A DNA stretch of 64,000 nt from Psilocybe azurescens (lineage: Eukaryota > Basidiomycota > Agaricomycetes > Agaricales > Agrocybaceae), in NCBI GenBank assembly GCA_023853785.1, contig JAJIRX010000492.1, positions 124,001-188,000 on the forward strand, in the 5' to 3' direction. The position numbers and the translations under genes are program-made. The notes beneath the pieces were generated by a model. The model did not search any database. It saw only the letters and a program-made list of their open reading frames with translations, and had not been told where the DNA came from. Position 1 is the first letter of the stretch. Every line of letters begins with the position of its first letter. Of this stretch, positions 34,159 through 44,840 are shown one piece after another.

Positions 34159-34941
34159 ATGCGACTTACTTTTTCTTTGCTCGCCTCTACCTTCATTACC
34201 CTCCTTTCACTGACAACCACCAAGGCCCAGACTACTGCTGCCTGGTGGAATTCCCTCCTTACCTGCCCCGTACAATGTGCTACATCTGCGGCCGCCAATG
34301 CAGGTTGTGACATGTACGTTCGAATTCCGTCGTCAGCCTGGTATCAGGGATGTTCTCATGCGATCTATCTAATCTTATAGTAACGACTTGAAATGTCTCT
34401 GCAACTCGTCCACATTCTTGACGGATTTCAGGAACTGCGTGGAGCTTTCCTGCGCCGTAACCTCGAATGCGAACCCCGCAATTGCGGCTTTCAGCAATGC
34501 TTGCCGTACGTTCACGGTTCTATCGTTTCATCAGCTATAACACTAACTACCTTCTATTCTTAATCTAGTGGCATTCGACTGGACATGGGGCGAGAGCCCA
34601 TGCATTCGGAACTGTGCTAGCAAGGCGGCCCAAGCTGTTGGATGTGATCTGTACGCTTGTACTCAATACTCTTGTCGTTCTGTCCAATACTGATATTCTT
34701 AAATGATGTTGCTTTAGGAACGATCGCATCTGCCTGTGCAACCATAAAGTTGCATTCCTCGCGAAGTTCTATGCGTGCATTACCAACAACTGCCCTGCAC
34801 AGCTGGAAGATGCTCAGAACTTCATAGCAACTGATTTTATCTGTCGTAAGCATTCTTCTCTGGGCATTGTTGGGATTTGTTGATTGATATAACTTTTGTT
34901 ATCGTTCAGCTATTGTTGATCCTCCGCCACCGAATGCTTAG
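34159..34941 (+). CDS. Secreted protein with two tandem CFEM-like Cys modules
   Basis: Five exons (34159-34313, 34381-34505, 34569-34650, 34718-34845, 34910-34941) sum to 522 nt, giving 173 residues. A signal peptide of about 23 residues (MRLTFSLLASTFITLLSLTT...KA) precedes two modules. Module 1: CPVQCATSAAANAGCDINDL, KCLCNSSTF, FRNCVELSC. Module 2: CIRNCASKAAQAVGCDLNDR, ICLCNHK, FYACITNNCP. Each shows the CFEM order C-x3-C...GC-D-x-x-D-x-x-C-x-C...C-x4-C. CFEM proteins sit in the cell wall or outside the cell and several bind haem through the conserved Asp. A short PPPP tail replaces the usual Ser/Thr-rich GPI region, so the protein is probably freely secreted. Two intron positions repeat between the modules (after GCD+1), suggesting internal duplication. 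Confidence 0.85.
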
Positions 34942-35083
34942 TGCACCTTTCTCCGTCCAAGAATTTATCCACTCGTAGTAAATATATGGCGGAAGTCTCC
35001 AGGCGATTGACATTACTGCGTATTCACATATTCTTCACAAAAAAATATACCATCCTCTACACTAAATTTCTCGACCGTATTTG

Positions 35084-35614
35084 CTAGTATGCCTGGACCG
35101 TTACGGGTGCAGATTGGGCGAAGGCTCCTGTGCTATCTCTTACAAGGAAGGAAACCACCGTGCCTATCAAGCAGATGGAGAACAATGAGACAGTATGTAC
35201 AGAGACTATCTGCCAGTAAACTTACCCGGAGCAACGGCAGTGTTCCAGATTGCTGTGTGGCCAGTTTGTTGTCCCAAATCCACGATGGGAGCCTCATTTC
35301 CTGGGTTGTCAACTCTGGCATGGAGAAATTAAGTGGTCCTGTATTGGATAAGATTGGAATAATACAAACTTCTGTATAAGTGAAATATCAACGGTCAGAG
35401 AGGCACCACTGCACATAAAGCTACCTCACTTACTAAAAAGAATGGACCTGGTATTCGACCATCAATATTTCGAAGAGCGAAAACACAAGAACATTGAAAA
35501 CTTACTGACACCACCTTTCCAAATAATGAGAGTTGGATGATTAGCCACTACGTTGACTCTGTGTTGACACGATTCAAATATGATTAGTGAACATGAATTT
35601 CGATGAGACGCCAT
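35084..35614 (-). CDS. Small extracellular-type beta-sandwich protein (multicopy basidiomycete family)
   Basis: On the minus strand, short exons give CQHRVNVVANHPTLIIWKGG, then GPFFL (a 14-nt exon), then VDNPGNEAPIVDLGQQTGHT with AIWNTAVAP, and a final exon GTVVSFLVRDSTGAFAQSAP ending TVQAY at 35084-35086. The order W-x-G-G-x-P-Y-F-L...(T/S)xTWxVxxxAGTxVxFxxxDSTGxxAQSAP is that of a family of small secreted or GPI-anchored mushroom proteins whose function is unknown. The proposed ATG at 35614 (MASHRNSCSLIIF) gives no convincing signal peptide, so the 5' end may be missing or decayed. The exons between 35330 and 35440 are not fully resolved. Confidence 0.5.
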
Positions 35615-36974
35615 TTACGGAGTATTTATGATTAAGGAAGCCAGTGAGCTGCTGACACATAGGGCAGCCACAGCAAAAGACGATGCAATAAACTTCATTG
35701 TTCGGTAGTAGGGTTGGAGTACGAGTAGATCCTTGCTTGGACTGATTCTCTTTAGACACACGAAGGACTGTCTTTATAGCTCTCCCTTGAGTAAGTCATG
35801 TCGTTATCATCATGAGCCAGTCATCACGCACTAAGTTTAGAGACGGTCATTACAGACCTGGTGAGAATACAATAAAGGGTATATGTATATTCCCCAGAAC
35901 TATTTGTCGCTGAACCCGATATCGGATCCTAAATTAAAGTTGAAATATTGGCCCAGTGGCCTATAAATAACCGATTCAGCTTCTTCAGCGCTCATGAATG
36001 CTAGCGAGAAACAAGTACACCTCAACCTGGCTGGTTAATGATCCAGACCTGAGGGTTTACTCGCCAGTGCAGGCAACTGTAGTTGCCAGATATTTTTGGA
36101 AAACGGCATTGGCAATTCCATGGTGCAGTGGTACACCTTGAATAAAAACGACTTCGTTTTGGTGCAACATTCGCTGTTGGCAGTATTGAATTTTCGACCA
36201 AATAGTGACGAAACATTTCCACGTAAAGGCTTTTTGTGGGTGTGCGCCGGCGGTCTGTCCGTTTAATACGCACACGAGAATTATTGCGCAAAAGATTTAA
36301 CGATAAATAGCCTTCAGGTGACATATTCAAGCAGCCAGACAGCCTTCTTCAACCTGGTCGCCATCTCAGATACATCTTAATGCGCTTGTATCTCACCGGG
36401 AACACTTATGAAATTGAACCAATGACTCTCAATGATGACACATGAAAGCGGTCACCAGCCTCAGTTATAAACATAATGGTATTTCACAACACCACTACCG
36501 ATTCCTGATTTCCACAGTTCCTGATGAGTTTATAAAGCGTTGATGGCAGCACAGATTCGTCAAGGCTTAGACGCTTATACCTCGTAGGATGATCTATTGC
36601 ATGTGGGGCATAATGGTGGTATTTCATCTCAAGACTCACTCGATCTTGGTTTCTTAATTCTCTCAGTTCTTGATTATTTTGTCCGTCGCTGAATCATCTC
36701 TTCCTAAAATATTGCAATTTGGCTTCGAACCCTGCTATCATCAGGGCGATTGCCGGTCGTTCGAGTGCAGTTGCTCATCTCGTATTCTGAAGGCGTGAGG
36801 CTTTAATGACGCACAAAATTGATAACCACAGACCGTGTCAGACCGCAGAATTATCGAGTGCCCGGAGAGTAATTTAACTGAGACGTTTAAATAAACCACA
36901 ACCTGACAGAAAGTACATCGAAAGTGCATAGAATCCAATGGTATTATACGTACAGTAGAGAATTAGGTTAAAGC
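35615..36974. other. Gene-poor stretch
   Basis: A minus-strand frame of 102 codons (36330-36022) overlaps another of 72 codons. One of them contains HQNEVVFIQGVPLHHGIANA, which reads like an exon but matches nothing I know. A minus sequence at about 36721-36745 resembles a tRNA B box, but no cloverleaf forms around it. Nothing else is seen. Confidence 0.3.
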
Positions 36975-37490
36975 CTACTTGAGCATGTACACCCTATTTT
37001 CCGTGGCGACCCTTTCAAGCTTTCTGAACTTTCCTTGCAGTAGCGACAACACTTCTTCAGTTTTTTCCGACCTCGCATACCTCTCATTTTCGTGTTCATC
37101 GCCGATGTCTTCTAACATTCGTTGCTGAGTTACTACCTTGGAGGTTCTGATCTCACGAAGCTCAGAGAATCGGGTCTACCGCTTTGAGGAAAGCATCCAC
37201 ACCTTCGAGCAGTTCCTGTTCATTGAGCATGATATCAAATTTTGCTTTGGTGATCGCTAGAAACTGGGGAAAAGGTTATGTAATTCATGAATTTGAAGGT
37301 ACATCGGCAGGGTGATGCTGTGGAGGAGATAGGAAAGAGTGGCCAAGTAGTAAAGATCGGCATCTGTGCAGTCTGTGGATCAGTTGCTCATTAATGATTT
37401 GAAGGAGAACTTCATTTTGCAAGTCACATAAGTACATTTTGACGTTCCTTGCCTGGAGAGAGAAAACAGTAATTGTCGTTGAAGTCACTG
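36975..37490 (-). pseudogene. Coiled-coil protein fragment with a frame break
   Basis: The minus strand reads TDADLYYLATLSYLLHSITL..., then FLAITKAKFDIMLNEQELLE...AFLKAVDP. After a one- or two-base shift near 37170 it reads FSELREIRTSKVVTQQRMLE...ERYARSEKTEEVLSLLQGKF and LERVATENRVYMLK to the stop at 36975-36977. The C-terminal half has the heptad spacing and charge of a coiled coil. Its 5' side abuts the CpG-depleted repeat block that begins near 37500, so upstream exons may be missing or displaced. I do not recognise the family. Confidence 0.45.
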
Positions 37491-37731
37491 CGGTTCATAA
37501 TTGCAATTGGCTCATGAAAACCAGTCCACAAAACCATTATTTAGCTGGCCCAGCCCTGCAAATTCTGATTTTTGGCCTCTAAAGCCTAGCTTGAGCCCAG
37601 AAATGGAGAGGTGTGAATACACTGTTATTCATATTCAGATAAATTCAAATATTTTCCAATTAAGGAATGGACGTTTTGAACATTTGAACACAGGGACTTG
37701 GAGCCAGAAAACACTGAGTTTAAACTGGGCT

Positions 37732-37746
37732 TGAACCTTATACTAT
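37732..37746 (+). repeat. Left target-site duplication of the SINE
   Basis: TGAACCTTATACTAT, 15 bp, identical to 38995-39009. The pair brackets the element exactly: one side abuts the pentamer tail and the other abuts the tRNA-like head. Confidence 0.8.
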
Positions 37747-38994
37747 TCAATTCAATTCAATGTTATTTATTTCATAGGCTTTGCACATGACAGTAGTTTA
37801 TTGCCTATATAGTATGACTCAGTGTGACCCAGGTATTACTCTAAGTGACCATGTCTATCTACTTTTGTTGTTACATCCCGTGGTAATTGTCTAATTGTGG
37901 CTTACAAATCCTCATTGGATATTGGCAGGCTTTAGGAAAGTCAGCCCTGCTGTCAGGGTTTCTCTTATTTACTTCTATTTTCATCCCATGATTATCTTCT
38001 ATCTTCTATCTTATCTTTTATCTTTTATCATATCTTTTATCTTTGTCAGTATCTTGATCATTCCAGAAGTTTCCATCATCACTCCTTTTCATTACTCATC
38101 ATGATCCTTATTACTCATTATTACTTATTAATTGCTTTCTTTATTATTCATCATGGTTCTTCTTATTACTCATCATGGAATCTTACTTAATCAGTCATCT
38201 CTAGAGTAGTATAAGTACTGCATGTTTTGTAGGTAGATCCCCAGCTTCAATCTCTTAGGATTTCCACTATCATTGGTGTGAACCTTTAGATCATTGATTT
38301 CTCATAAGTCTATCCTCTGCTCTCTCCTCATCCTCTACTCTTACTCTCTTGCTTGTCTTTGTTGGTGGCCTTGTCACACTGATTTTAGTGTTGCCCTGAC
38401 ACCTGCCACCCCTGGAGTTGATCTATTTATATAGCACCTTTCATCATCCCACATAACACCCTGTCATGCAGGTAATCATTATCAGCAGCATGATCCACAG
38501 CAGCCAGTTGCTGTTTGATCCTGAGCAGTTTAATCCTCATGGTCTTGTCCTTTCAGGTTGCTCTAGCCATCTTTGATGTCGGGTTGTAAAACTTCCACCT
38601 TGTGGTCCAGTTGGTCATGCAAGTAGGGGACTGGATTAACAGCCTCAGCATATACCATGTCATGTGACCCTGTCCCTATTCTCCCAGCTCCCCACATGTG
38701 TCTTGGCAATACCTGTTTTTGCAGGCAAGGAAGGTAGAGTCACCACAATTTACAACTAATTATAGGCCAACATGGGTATGTCATATCCAGCTGCTGTGGC
38801 TCTATTTGGTCTGACCACACCTAAGTATACTGCCAGCATTCTTAAAGCCTTCCCAGCACCAGGCCTTCCTCAGTGTCACCCAGAGGCATTGAAAAGTCAC
38901 TTGGTGTCTAAAATGTTTTCCATGTAACCAGCCAGGATTGAACCACCAACCTAGGATTAAGTCTGTGATGGTGCCACCTGAGCCATCACAGCCC
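37747..38994 (-). mobile_element. Long tRNA-derived SINE with pentanucleotide tail
   Basis: On the minus strand the element starts right at the duplication with GGGCTGTGA, then an A box (TGGCTCAGGTGG, about position 10) and a B box (GGTTCAATCC, about position 51). This spacing matches RNA polymerase III internal promoters of tRNA genes. The B box would be GGTTCGATCC before CpG decay. The other end is a tandem (ATTGA)n tail. With 15-bp flanking duplications this is a target-primed retroposon. No ORF of note lies inside. The body of about 1.25 kb is long for a SINE; it includes TTATCTTTTATCTT-type low-complexity DNA at 37990-38180. Confidence 0.8.
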
Positions 38995-39009
38995 TGAACC
39001 TTATACTAT
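38995..39009 (+). repeat. Right target-site duplication of the SINE
   Basis: TGAACCTTATACTAT, identical to 37732-37746 and directly next to the tRNA-like head of the element. Confidence 0.8.
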
Positions 39010-39286
39010 AGTGAGACATTGAGTAATGAGCTTGAGTGCTTGAGTGCTGGGCTCTGTACCCCTCACCAAACATATCTCTGTACCACACAGCAATTCAGGC
39101 AACCCAGGCTTGAGTCATTCAAGTATGCCATAATAGTTTGTCCTTCATGTTTTGTACACTAATCTGGCACTAAAACCAATTCCATCTCCCTCCTCCAGTG
39201 TCCTCCTCAGCACCTTTGGTTGACTGCTCTGCCAACCTGATCAAGAAGCACATTGATTTCTATCTCAACTATACTCCCCATTAAAC

Positions 39287-41009
39287 ATGGACATGTGGCC
39301 TACTGGAGTTCCAATCACCCCCAGCACAGCCCCCTCCTCTCCTGGCTTTGGCAGTACCACTGCCACTGCATCCCATGCCCAGACCCACATCTCATACAAG
39401 GAAGCAAACTCATATTACACTGATCTCTGCTCCCAGCCTACACTCCTCTACAGAACAGGGCAGCTGTGGAACCCTCCTCAAGGTCCTGAGGCCCAGCAAC
39501 AAAAGAAGGAGATCATTGCAGTGTTTAGGGGGTAGATTGAGCAGCCATAGAATAAGGGGGATTTAGCATGGGAGGTTGTGAAATTCATGGAAGATAACAA
39601 GGTCAGTGAATAGGCATCCATCACTTCATGGAACTTGCTAACCAGGTGTTCTAGATCAACTTCAACACCATCAATGTTGTTTGCTTCAAATTGGTCTTAG
39701 ACAACCAGCATGACATGTACACCAGTCCAGTTACTATTTTTGGGTGTTATCCCCAGGTCTACCATGCCCACAGATACCCATAATGCAGCCAAGGGTATTC
39801 AGGATCTTCTCAAGCAGTATGCAATCACTGATGTCATCAGCATTGAGTTTGCCAAAATGTACTATAGATGCCTAGTCAGTCCTCTGCTCTTCAGGCCCAC
39901 CAAATATCTGGACCCACTGGCAGATGTTATTGGTCTGCTCACTACTGCCCTTGGGCTTCCCATTGCCACTGCAGCCAGACCCAACACCCAGAGTACAATG
40001 ACAGCATACCTGCCATGTACTTTTTGGGCCTACAGTACCCAACAAGGACTATGAACATCATAACAGTGCACCTCAGCTGAATGTACACCTTCTTGGGGAA
40101 CAGGCCTTCAACAATCTCCTTGGATCTATCCAGTCAAAAATAGGTGAACATAAGATCATGCTCAAGTTCTATGCTGATCAAATTGAGGACTTTATTGCAA
40201 TAGAGTGCAGTGACAATGCCAACAATGCTAGGAACACTAGCCAGGAACAATTTCAGAACCAGGCCTTGATGGATAGGCATATGGCAGGAATAAATGTGCT
40301 TGACTTGTTCCACAGACATATCCAGCATGAGTGGAGCAAGCCAAAGAACTGCATCCTTGGTCACATCTTACACTCCCCAGCCATCAGATATAACTTTGGC
40401 AAGCACCACTTCACTCAAGATTGGGGTGTGTTCAAGGTTGACTGAGCCAAGCTTGGCAACAGCTTCATAGGCAACAAGGTGTGTTTGTAATGATCTAATT
40501 ACAGTCTCAGACAAACCTAAATATCTGCCTACCCAGGTACAAAAATGGCACCCACAGAGTTCACCAAGAAATGCTTCATCTGCCCCAACACTAATTGGCA
40601 CTTCAAGTATCCCAAGGACAGTATGCTACAGCTTCACAGCATCATCACTGACAAGCTCATGTGCCACCCAGATATGAGAGATTGGGACAATGAACCCTGT
40701 CTGCTTGTTATCAAGAACAGAAACACCACTGGTCTTACCATAGGCCATGCCAACAGCATATTCTCAATTGTTTGTATGCACACCCTTGACAACACAGCTG
40801 TGGAAGGCACATCTATGGAGTGGGCAATCCTGAACTACAACAACCAGTCAGGGCCATTCTCTGAGCCTGGCAACTCAGGTGCAGTGATTGCTGATATCTG
40901 TGGCAACATCAGTGGCATATTGACTGGGGGTAACTGGCATTCCTCTCCCACCATCTCACATTCCTTAAAAGGAAATATGTACAATTTAAGGATACATGAT
41001 TACTTATGA
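39287..41009 (+). pseudogene. Decayed trypsin-like (PA-clan) protein of a mushroom multicopy family
   Basis: Fragments in several frames follow one family order: MDMWPTGVPITPSTAPSSPG, SYKEANSYYTD-like and LLYRTGQLWNPPQGPEA; AWEVVKFMEDNKVS; then ITDVISIEFAKMYYR, YLDPLADVIGLLTTALGLPI and ARPNTQSTM. Further on come ILGHILHSPAIRYNFGKHHF, DWGVFKVD, HPDMRDWDNEPCLLVIKN, GLTIGHANSIFSIV, MEWAILNYNNQSGPFSEPGN and SGAVIADICGNISGILTGG. G-N-S-G-A stands where chymotrypsin-like proteases have G-D-S-G-G, so the catalytic serine motif is recognisable. Many TAG/TGA stops and frame changes break it. Lack of any CpG shows that it decayed under methylation. Whether the family is a protease gene or a transposon passenger is not known to me. 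Confidence 0.65.
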
Positions 41010-41280
41010 TTGCTAACAACCAATGCTGGTTAGGTAGAGTGGTTACTGATGCAAGTTATTTGTTGTGTGCTTGATGGTTCAATTCTTATTGAGTGTGTTT
41101 TTTTAAAATTTAAAAAAATTATACTTAGGGCAATTTCCTAATTGCTATAAGTATTTTTAATACTGCTTTTAGCTATATTAGACATTGTTAGATAGTTGGG
41201 CTAGGAGATTAGAGTTAAGTAGTTAGGAGGTTAGAGCTAGGGCTTAGATATCCATTTCTCTCAATGCAGTAGCACATTCT

Positions 41281-42548
41281 CGGTTCAGTTAGAAGGTTAG
41301 CATGGCTTGTTACATTAGGTGGTTAGTGTATATTTTTTTGAATCTTTTTATTATTGTGCAACAAGCAGACATAGTTCTAAGATGTAGATGTACACCACTC
41401 TGTAGCATTGTATCTACTAGTGCCCAAAACATAGAGAGAAATGAACTTGTATATCTAGGGGTCTATTTATAAGATATAGAGAGATGTAAAGTAAGGCTCG
41501 TTATGAGCCAGAGAGTTAGTGTTGTTAAGAATCTAGACCTAGATAATAGACAATAGAACTACAAGTTTATTAGCTCTATGATAAATGGTACATATGAAAA
41601 GAATATGCATACCTCAGTCAACAGTACATCAGCAAAAGCGACATAAGAATAGCTTGTAATCCATTGGTCATAGAAGGCGTACATGGCCCACATTGTGTAA
41701 ATAAATTCTAGCTACCATGAATTGACGAGGCATTGCAATAGATTCACTCAATAAAAATACAATGTTGTCCAATTATTGCTTAGCATACAATCATTGCTCG
41801 CTATCCATTGCAGTCCAATATCACAGCATTCTTGTATAACCTTGGAAGGTAGTTCGAATTTGTCAAGTTTTACATTAAAGATAGCCAATGCAAGGCTTAG
41901 TCCATCTTCATAATCCCTATGCATTCCAATGGAAAGTAGGTTAGATCCTTATTCAAATGCTCATGAAACTCCGAATTCAGCTTACTTATCGATCACTCAC
42001 AGAATAGTCATATGGTCATACTGTCATCGTATTCAGTAGCAGTTATTACACACAGACGTCATTATATAAAATCATAAGCAAGGGACAATAAAAAGAAAGA
42101 ACAGAACAACACCAAAGGGTGAGTGACACATCCAAGAAGCGTCCAAAAATAAAACAAGTTAGTAAGTGGTCAGTTAGTTTGGCGATGGTATGGTGATTGG
42201 GATAGCGATTCACGATGATTGTGATGCGACTCGCTAAATACAAGGCTTGTGCTCCGGCCCCGGATAGGAGATGACTGTGAAAATTTGTTACCCGACTTGA
42301 CCAAGAATAGGTGGTTGATCGGTTTTCATCCTCATCTGAGGAGAGCACAATCGTCGACTGGTGCTTGGCGTCCTGGCTTCTGTTGAGGTGCAGTTAGCTT
42401 GGATGTTCTTGCAGGAGACGAGGAGCCCCACAAAGTCTCAGAAGACGGTTGGGGGACGGGTCGTTGGGCATGTATATGTCATCATCAGAGGAGGGTTCAA
42501 CTTGGTTCTGGTGACTAACTGCTGGCGCAGTGTGCTGGGTAGAAAGAA
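41281..42548. other. AT-rich spacer, no gene recognised
   Basis: 41010-41500 has repeated TTAG-type purine-rich words (ttaggaggttagagctaggg). The minus frame 42348-42046 begins MLSSDEDENRSTTYSWSSR, whose acidic S-D-E-D-E stretch could be the eroded tail of the neighbouring DUF6698 gene. Confidence 0.35.
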
Positions 42549-44639
42549 TTAATGGCTATGTACAGGAATGAACATGGCGACTGACTGCTGGTGTACTACG
42601 CTGGGTAGTACGTATCGTAGACTGAGTACGAGATTGAGTGTTGTGACTGACCACCAGCGTACTGCGTTGTGTGGAAGGTATGGTTGACTGTGTACGAGAT
42701 CGTGCTTGAGAGTCCCCATGAGTTCTGGTAGACTCAGAACCATGACGGGCGCTGAGGAGATTGACTCGCGAGAGTGGCTACAAATTACAGCCAGGGTAGA
42801 ACGTTGATTGTTGGATGTATGGTGATGGACAGATGATAAGTGGCTGGGAGAGCGGCTGTATGAGTCACGACGACTGCGGGCAGGCGGAGAATGGTAAGGA
42901 ATTTGCTGATGGTCAGAATGTTCCCAAGAGTGTCTATGGGAACGACTTTGATTGCCTCCAGGTGATCGAGTGCGAGAGTGATGACGGACATGAATAGAGG
43001 ATGTGGCTGGGGGCAGGGGTGGTCCCATGCCATGGTCATTTTTATGATGGCAATCGGCAGAATGGGGAGCACGGGCAGCTGCAGCAGCTTTTTGCAGCAA
43101 CAGCTGCAGCTGCCACCACTGCTTTGGCCTCCTTGCGAACACGGGCGCTGCTCAGCAATAATGGTGAAGGTGGATGGGCCTTCTTGGTTTTCGGGTTCGT
43201 CCACATTGCGAGACTCGGTCCCAAACACCTTGCTATGAAAAACATGGCTGTAAGTAATTTAGATGAGGTTATAAAAATACATACGCATTCCACCATTCTA
43301 TTGTGTCTGCACTCCATTCCGAATCACCGCCATCTTCATCCGGGGCAAAAGAGATATGATATACTTATAAAATGTCTCGCGCTCAAATACATTGTCTTCT
43401 ATTCGCCAATCTTCAATGCCGGATAAGGCATAACGAAGCTTATAGGGATATTAGCTATAACATATATCAGCGAAATCAAACTGAATAGTAAGCTTACCTG
43501 GATACATGCATATGCAATCGAAGCAGGAGTCACAGATTCCATGTGATGCATCTTTGCCTGGGAGCTTCGTGTTTTTGTCTTACGTGGCTGGTCCATCAAG
43601 GCTGATGATGGAGACGTGAATATATGTTTCCAAACCTAGCATATATGTGAGCAACGGAAAGTGAGATAAACGTGTACATACCATTAGAAGAATCTTGTTA
43701 TGGAAAAGATCAGAGTCTGTATCCTCAGGATCGTACTTGTCGTGAGGCCAGGCAAATGTTGGCATGTCTTGCGAACGAGCCAGTATGTCTCCATTATCGA
43801 GTTTGCGCATGAGTCTGTGTGCAGAAATAGTAAGTAAGAAAACATGACATAAGGATAAGAATATACGGAATACTCAGTTGGGTTGGCGTCAAAGTCCTCT
43901 AGATGCTTGATAGGACACAGCAAGCGGGCAAGAACTGGATGTTTGAACCCTCGGGTCTCGCTTTTTTTGAGCTTTGCTGAGATTTCCGGGTGGACTTTGT
44001 GATCGGGATCAGCTTCGTTGATGTAGATAAAGATCGTTCGACCTAAGGTTGAGATGTCTTCAGACCTTGCAGCCCCAGAGGCTGCAATCATCTATGAAAT
44101 ATATGTGTTATTACAGCCCTTACATTAATAAAAACCTTACCGCTTTGGCCAGGTCATCTTTGCGGTCAACGTTCTTGGGATTCGAAAAATAGAGGAGGTC
44201 GCTTTTGAAGCATTTGATATGGTGGGTCATATCACTGAATGCCTCAATATCTTCTTTGTACTTTTGTGCAAACCTGGAAAAATATTAGCTGAATACATAT
44301 ATGCGCATATATGCAGCTGACCTTTGCTCAGTAAGCTCTCCATATGTTCCCCCAATGTATGCGAGGCCTTTGTCCAATATATTGTACCAGTTTGCGAAGA
44401 GATTCTCACTCCGAGTGAACCATCGTGAAAAGGAGGTATAGGGCTTGAGTATTTCACTGGAAATTCGTAATCAGTAAGCCAAAATAATGGAATGTGATGA
44501 TAAAGTTAACATACGCTGACTGCTTGGTCTTTCCTTGACCATCCAAAGCTTTGTCAAGGGTTTTGATACGTTCGTCATCAAGCTGAGAATGTTGTTCATC
44601 GTCAGAGAGTTCCCTGTCAGCGGAGGGAGTAGGGGCCAT
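42549..44639 (-). CDS. DUF6698-family protein (likely frame-shifted near the C-terminus)
   Basis: Minus-strand exons: ATG 44639 MAPTPSADRELSDDEQHSQL...DKALDGQGKTKQSA; EILKPYTSFSRWFTRSENLF...GGTYGELTEQR; FAQKYKEDIEAFSDMTHHIK; IAASGAARSEDISTLGRTIF...HPVLARLLCPIKHLEDFDAN; LMRKLDNGDILARSQDMPTF...DSDLFHNKILLM; HHMESVTPASIAYACIQ; DWRIEDNVFERETFYKYIIS. This is the order of DUF6698: DDERI...GKTK, ARSDD, LLCPI..LEDFD, P(T/S)F..YDP, MKSVTPRTIAYA. The next block FAPDEDGGDSEWSADTIEWW-N-A lies one frame over (break near 43346-43362), then KVFG and a low-complexity His/Ser/Arg-rich tail in shifting frames. Function is unknown. It is head-to-head with the transposase gene, 201 bp apart, so it may be a passenger of that element. 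Confidence 0.7.
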
Positions 44640-44840
44640 TATAACAATGCTGGCGGTAGAGAGAAAGAAGGGTACAGATTGAAAGTTGGGGAAATCGGAC
44701 GGATGTGGATTTTGTTCACGTGACCGTTCCTCTGCAATGCACATTCTGAAATGGCGCGTTTGTTTCTCACTTCTAATTCTATATACATTCATGATTCAGC
44801 ATACCTCAATATGAAGAATGCTTTCTTCCTTTTCCTTCTC
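44640..44840. promoter_or_regulatory. Divergent promoter of the DUF6698 / Plavaka pair
   Basis: Only 201 bp separate the two start codons, so both genes must use this region. I see no strong TATA box; an AT-rich stretch at 44765-44800 is the likeliest core. Confidence 0.4.

Larger units (their letters stand above)
37501..41280. repeat. CpG-depleted block (no CpG at all from 38582 to 41280)
   Basis: I scanned the printed lines one by one. After the CG at 38580-38581 the next is at 41281-41282, a gap of about 2.7 kb in sequence of ordinary GC content, where about 100 CpGs would be expected. Only a handful of CpGs occur at 37501-38580. TpG and CpA are abundant, as expected from deamination of methylated cytosines. 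Basidiomycetes methylate repeats in CpG context, so this marks an old silenced repeat. The block contains the SINE and the decayed protease-like gene. Confidence 0.85.

Noticed and set aside
36715..36790. Minus-strand sequence with a tRNA-like B box (GGTTCGAAGCC)
   Set aside because: No A box at the right distance, and the T, anticodon and acceptor stems do not pair.
42815..43426. Overlapping plus-strand frames up to 141 codons
   Set aside because: They lie antisense to the DUF6698 C-terminal low-complexity region and have no motif.
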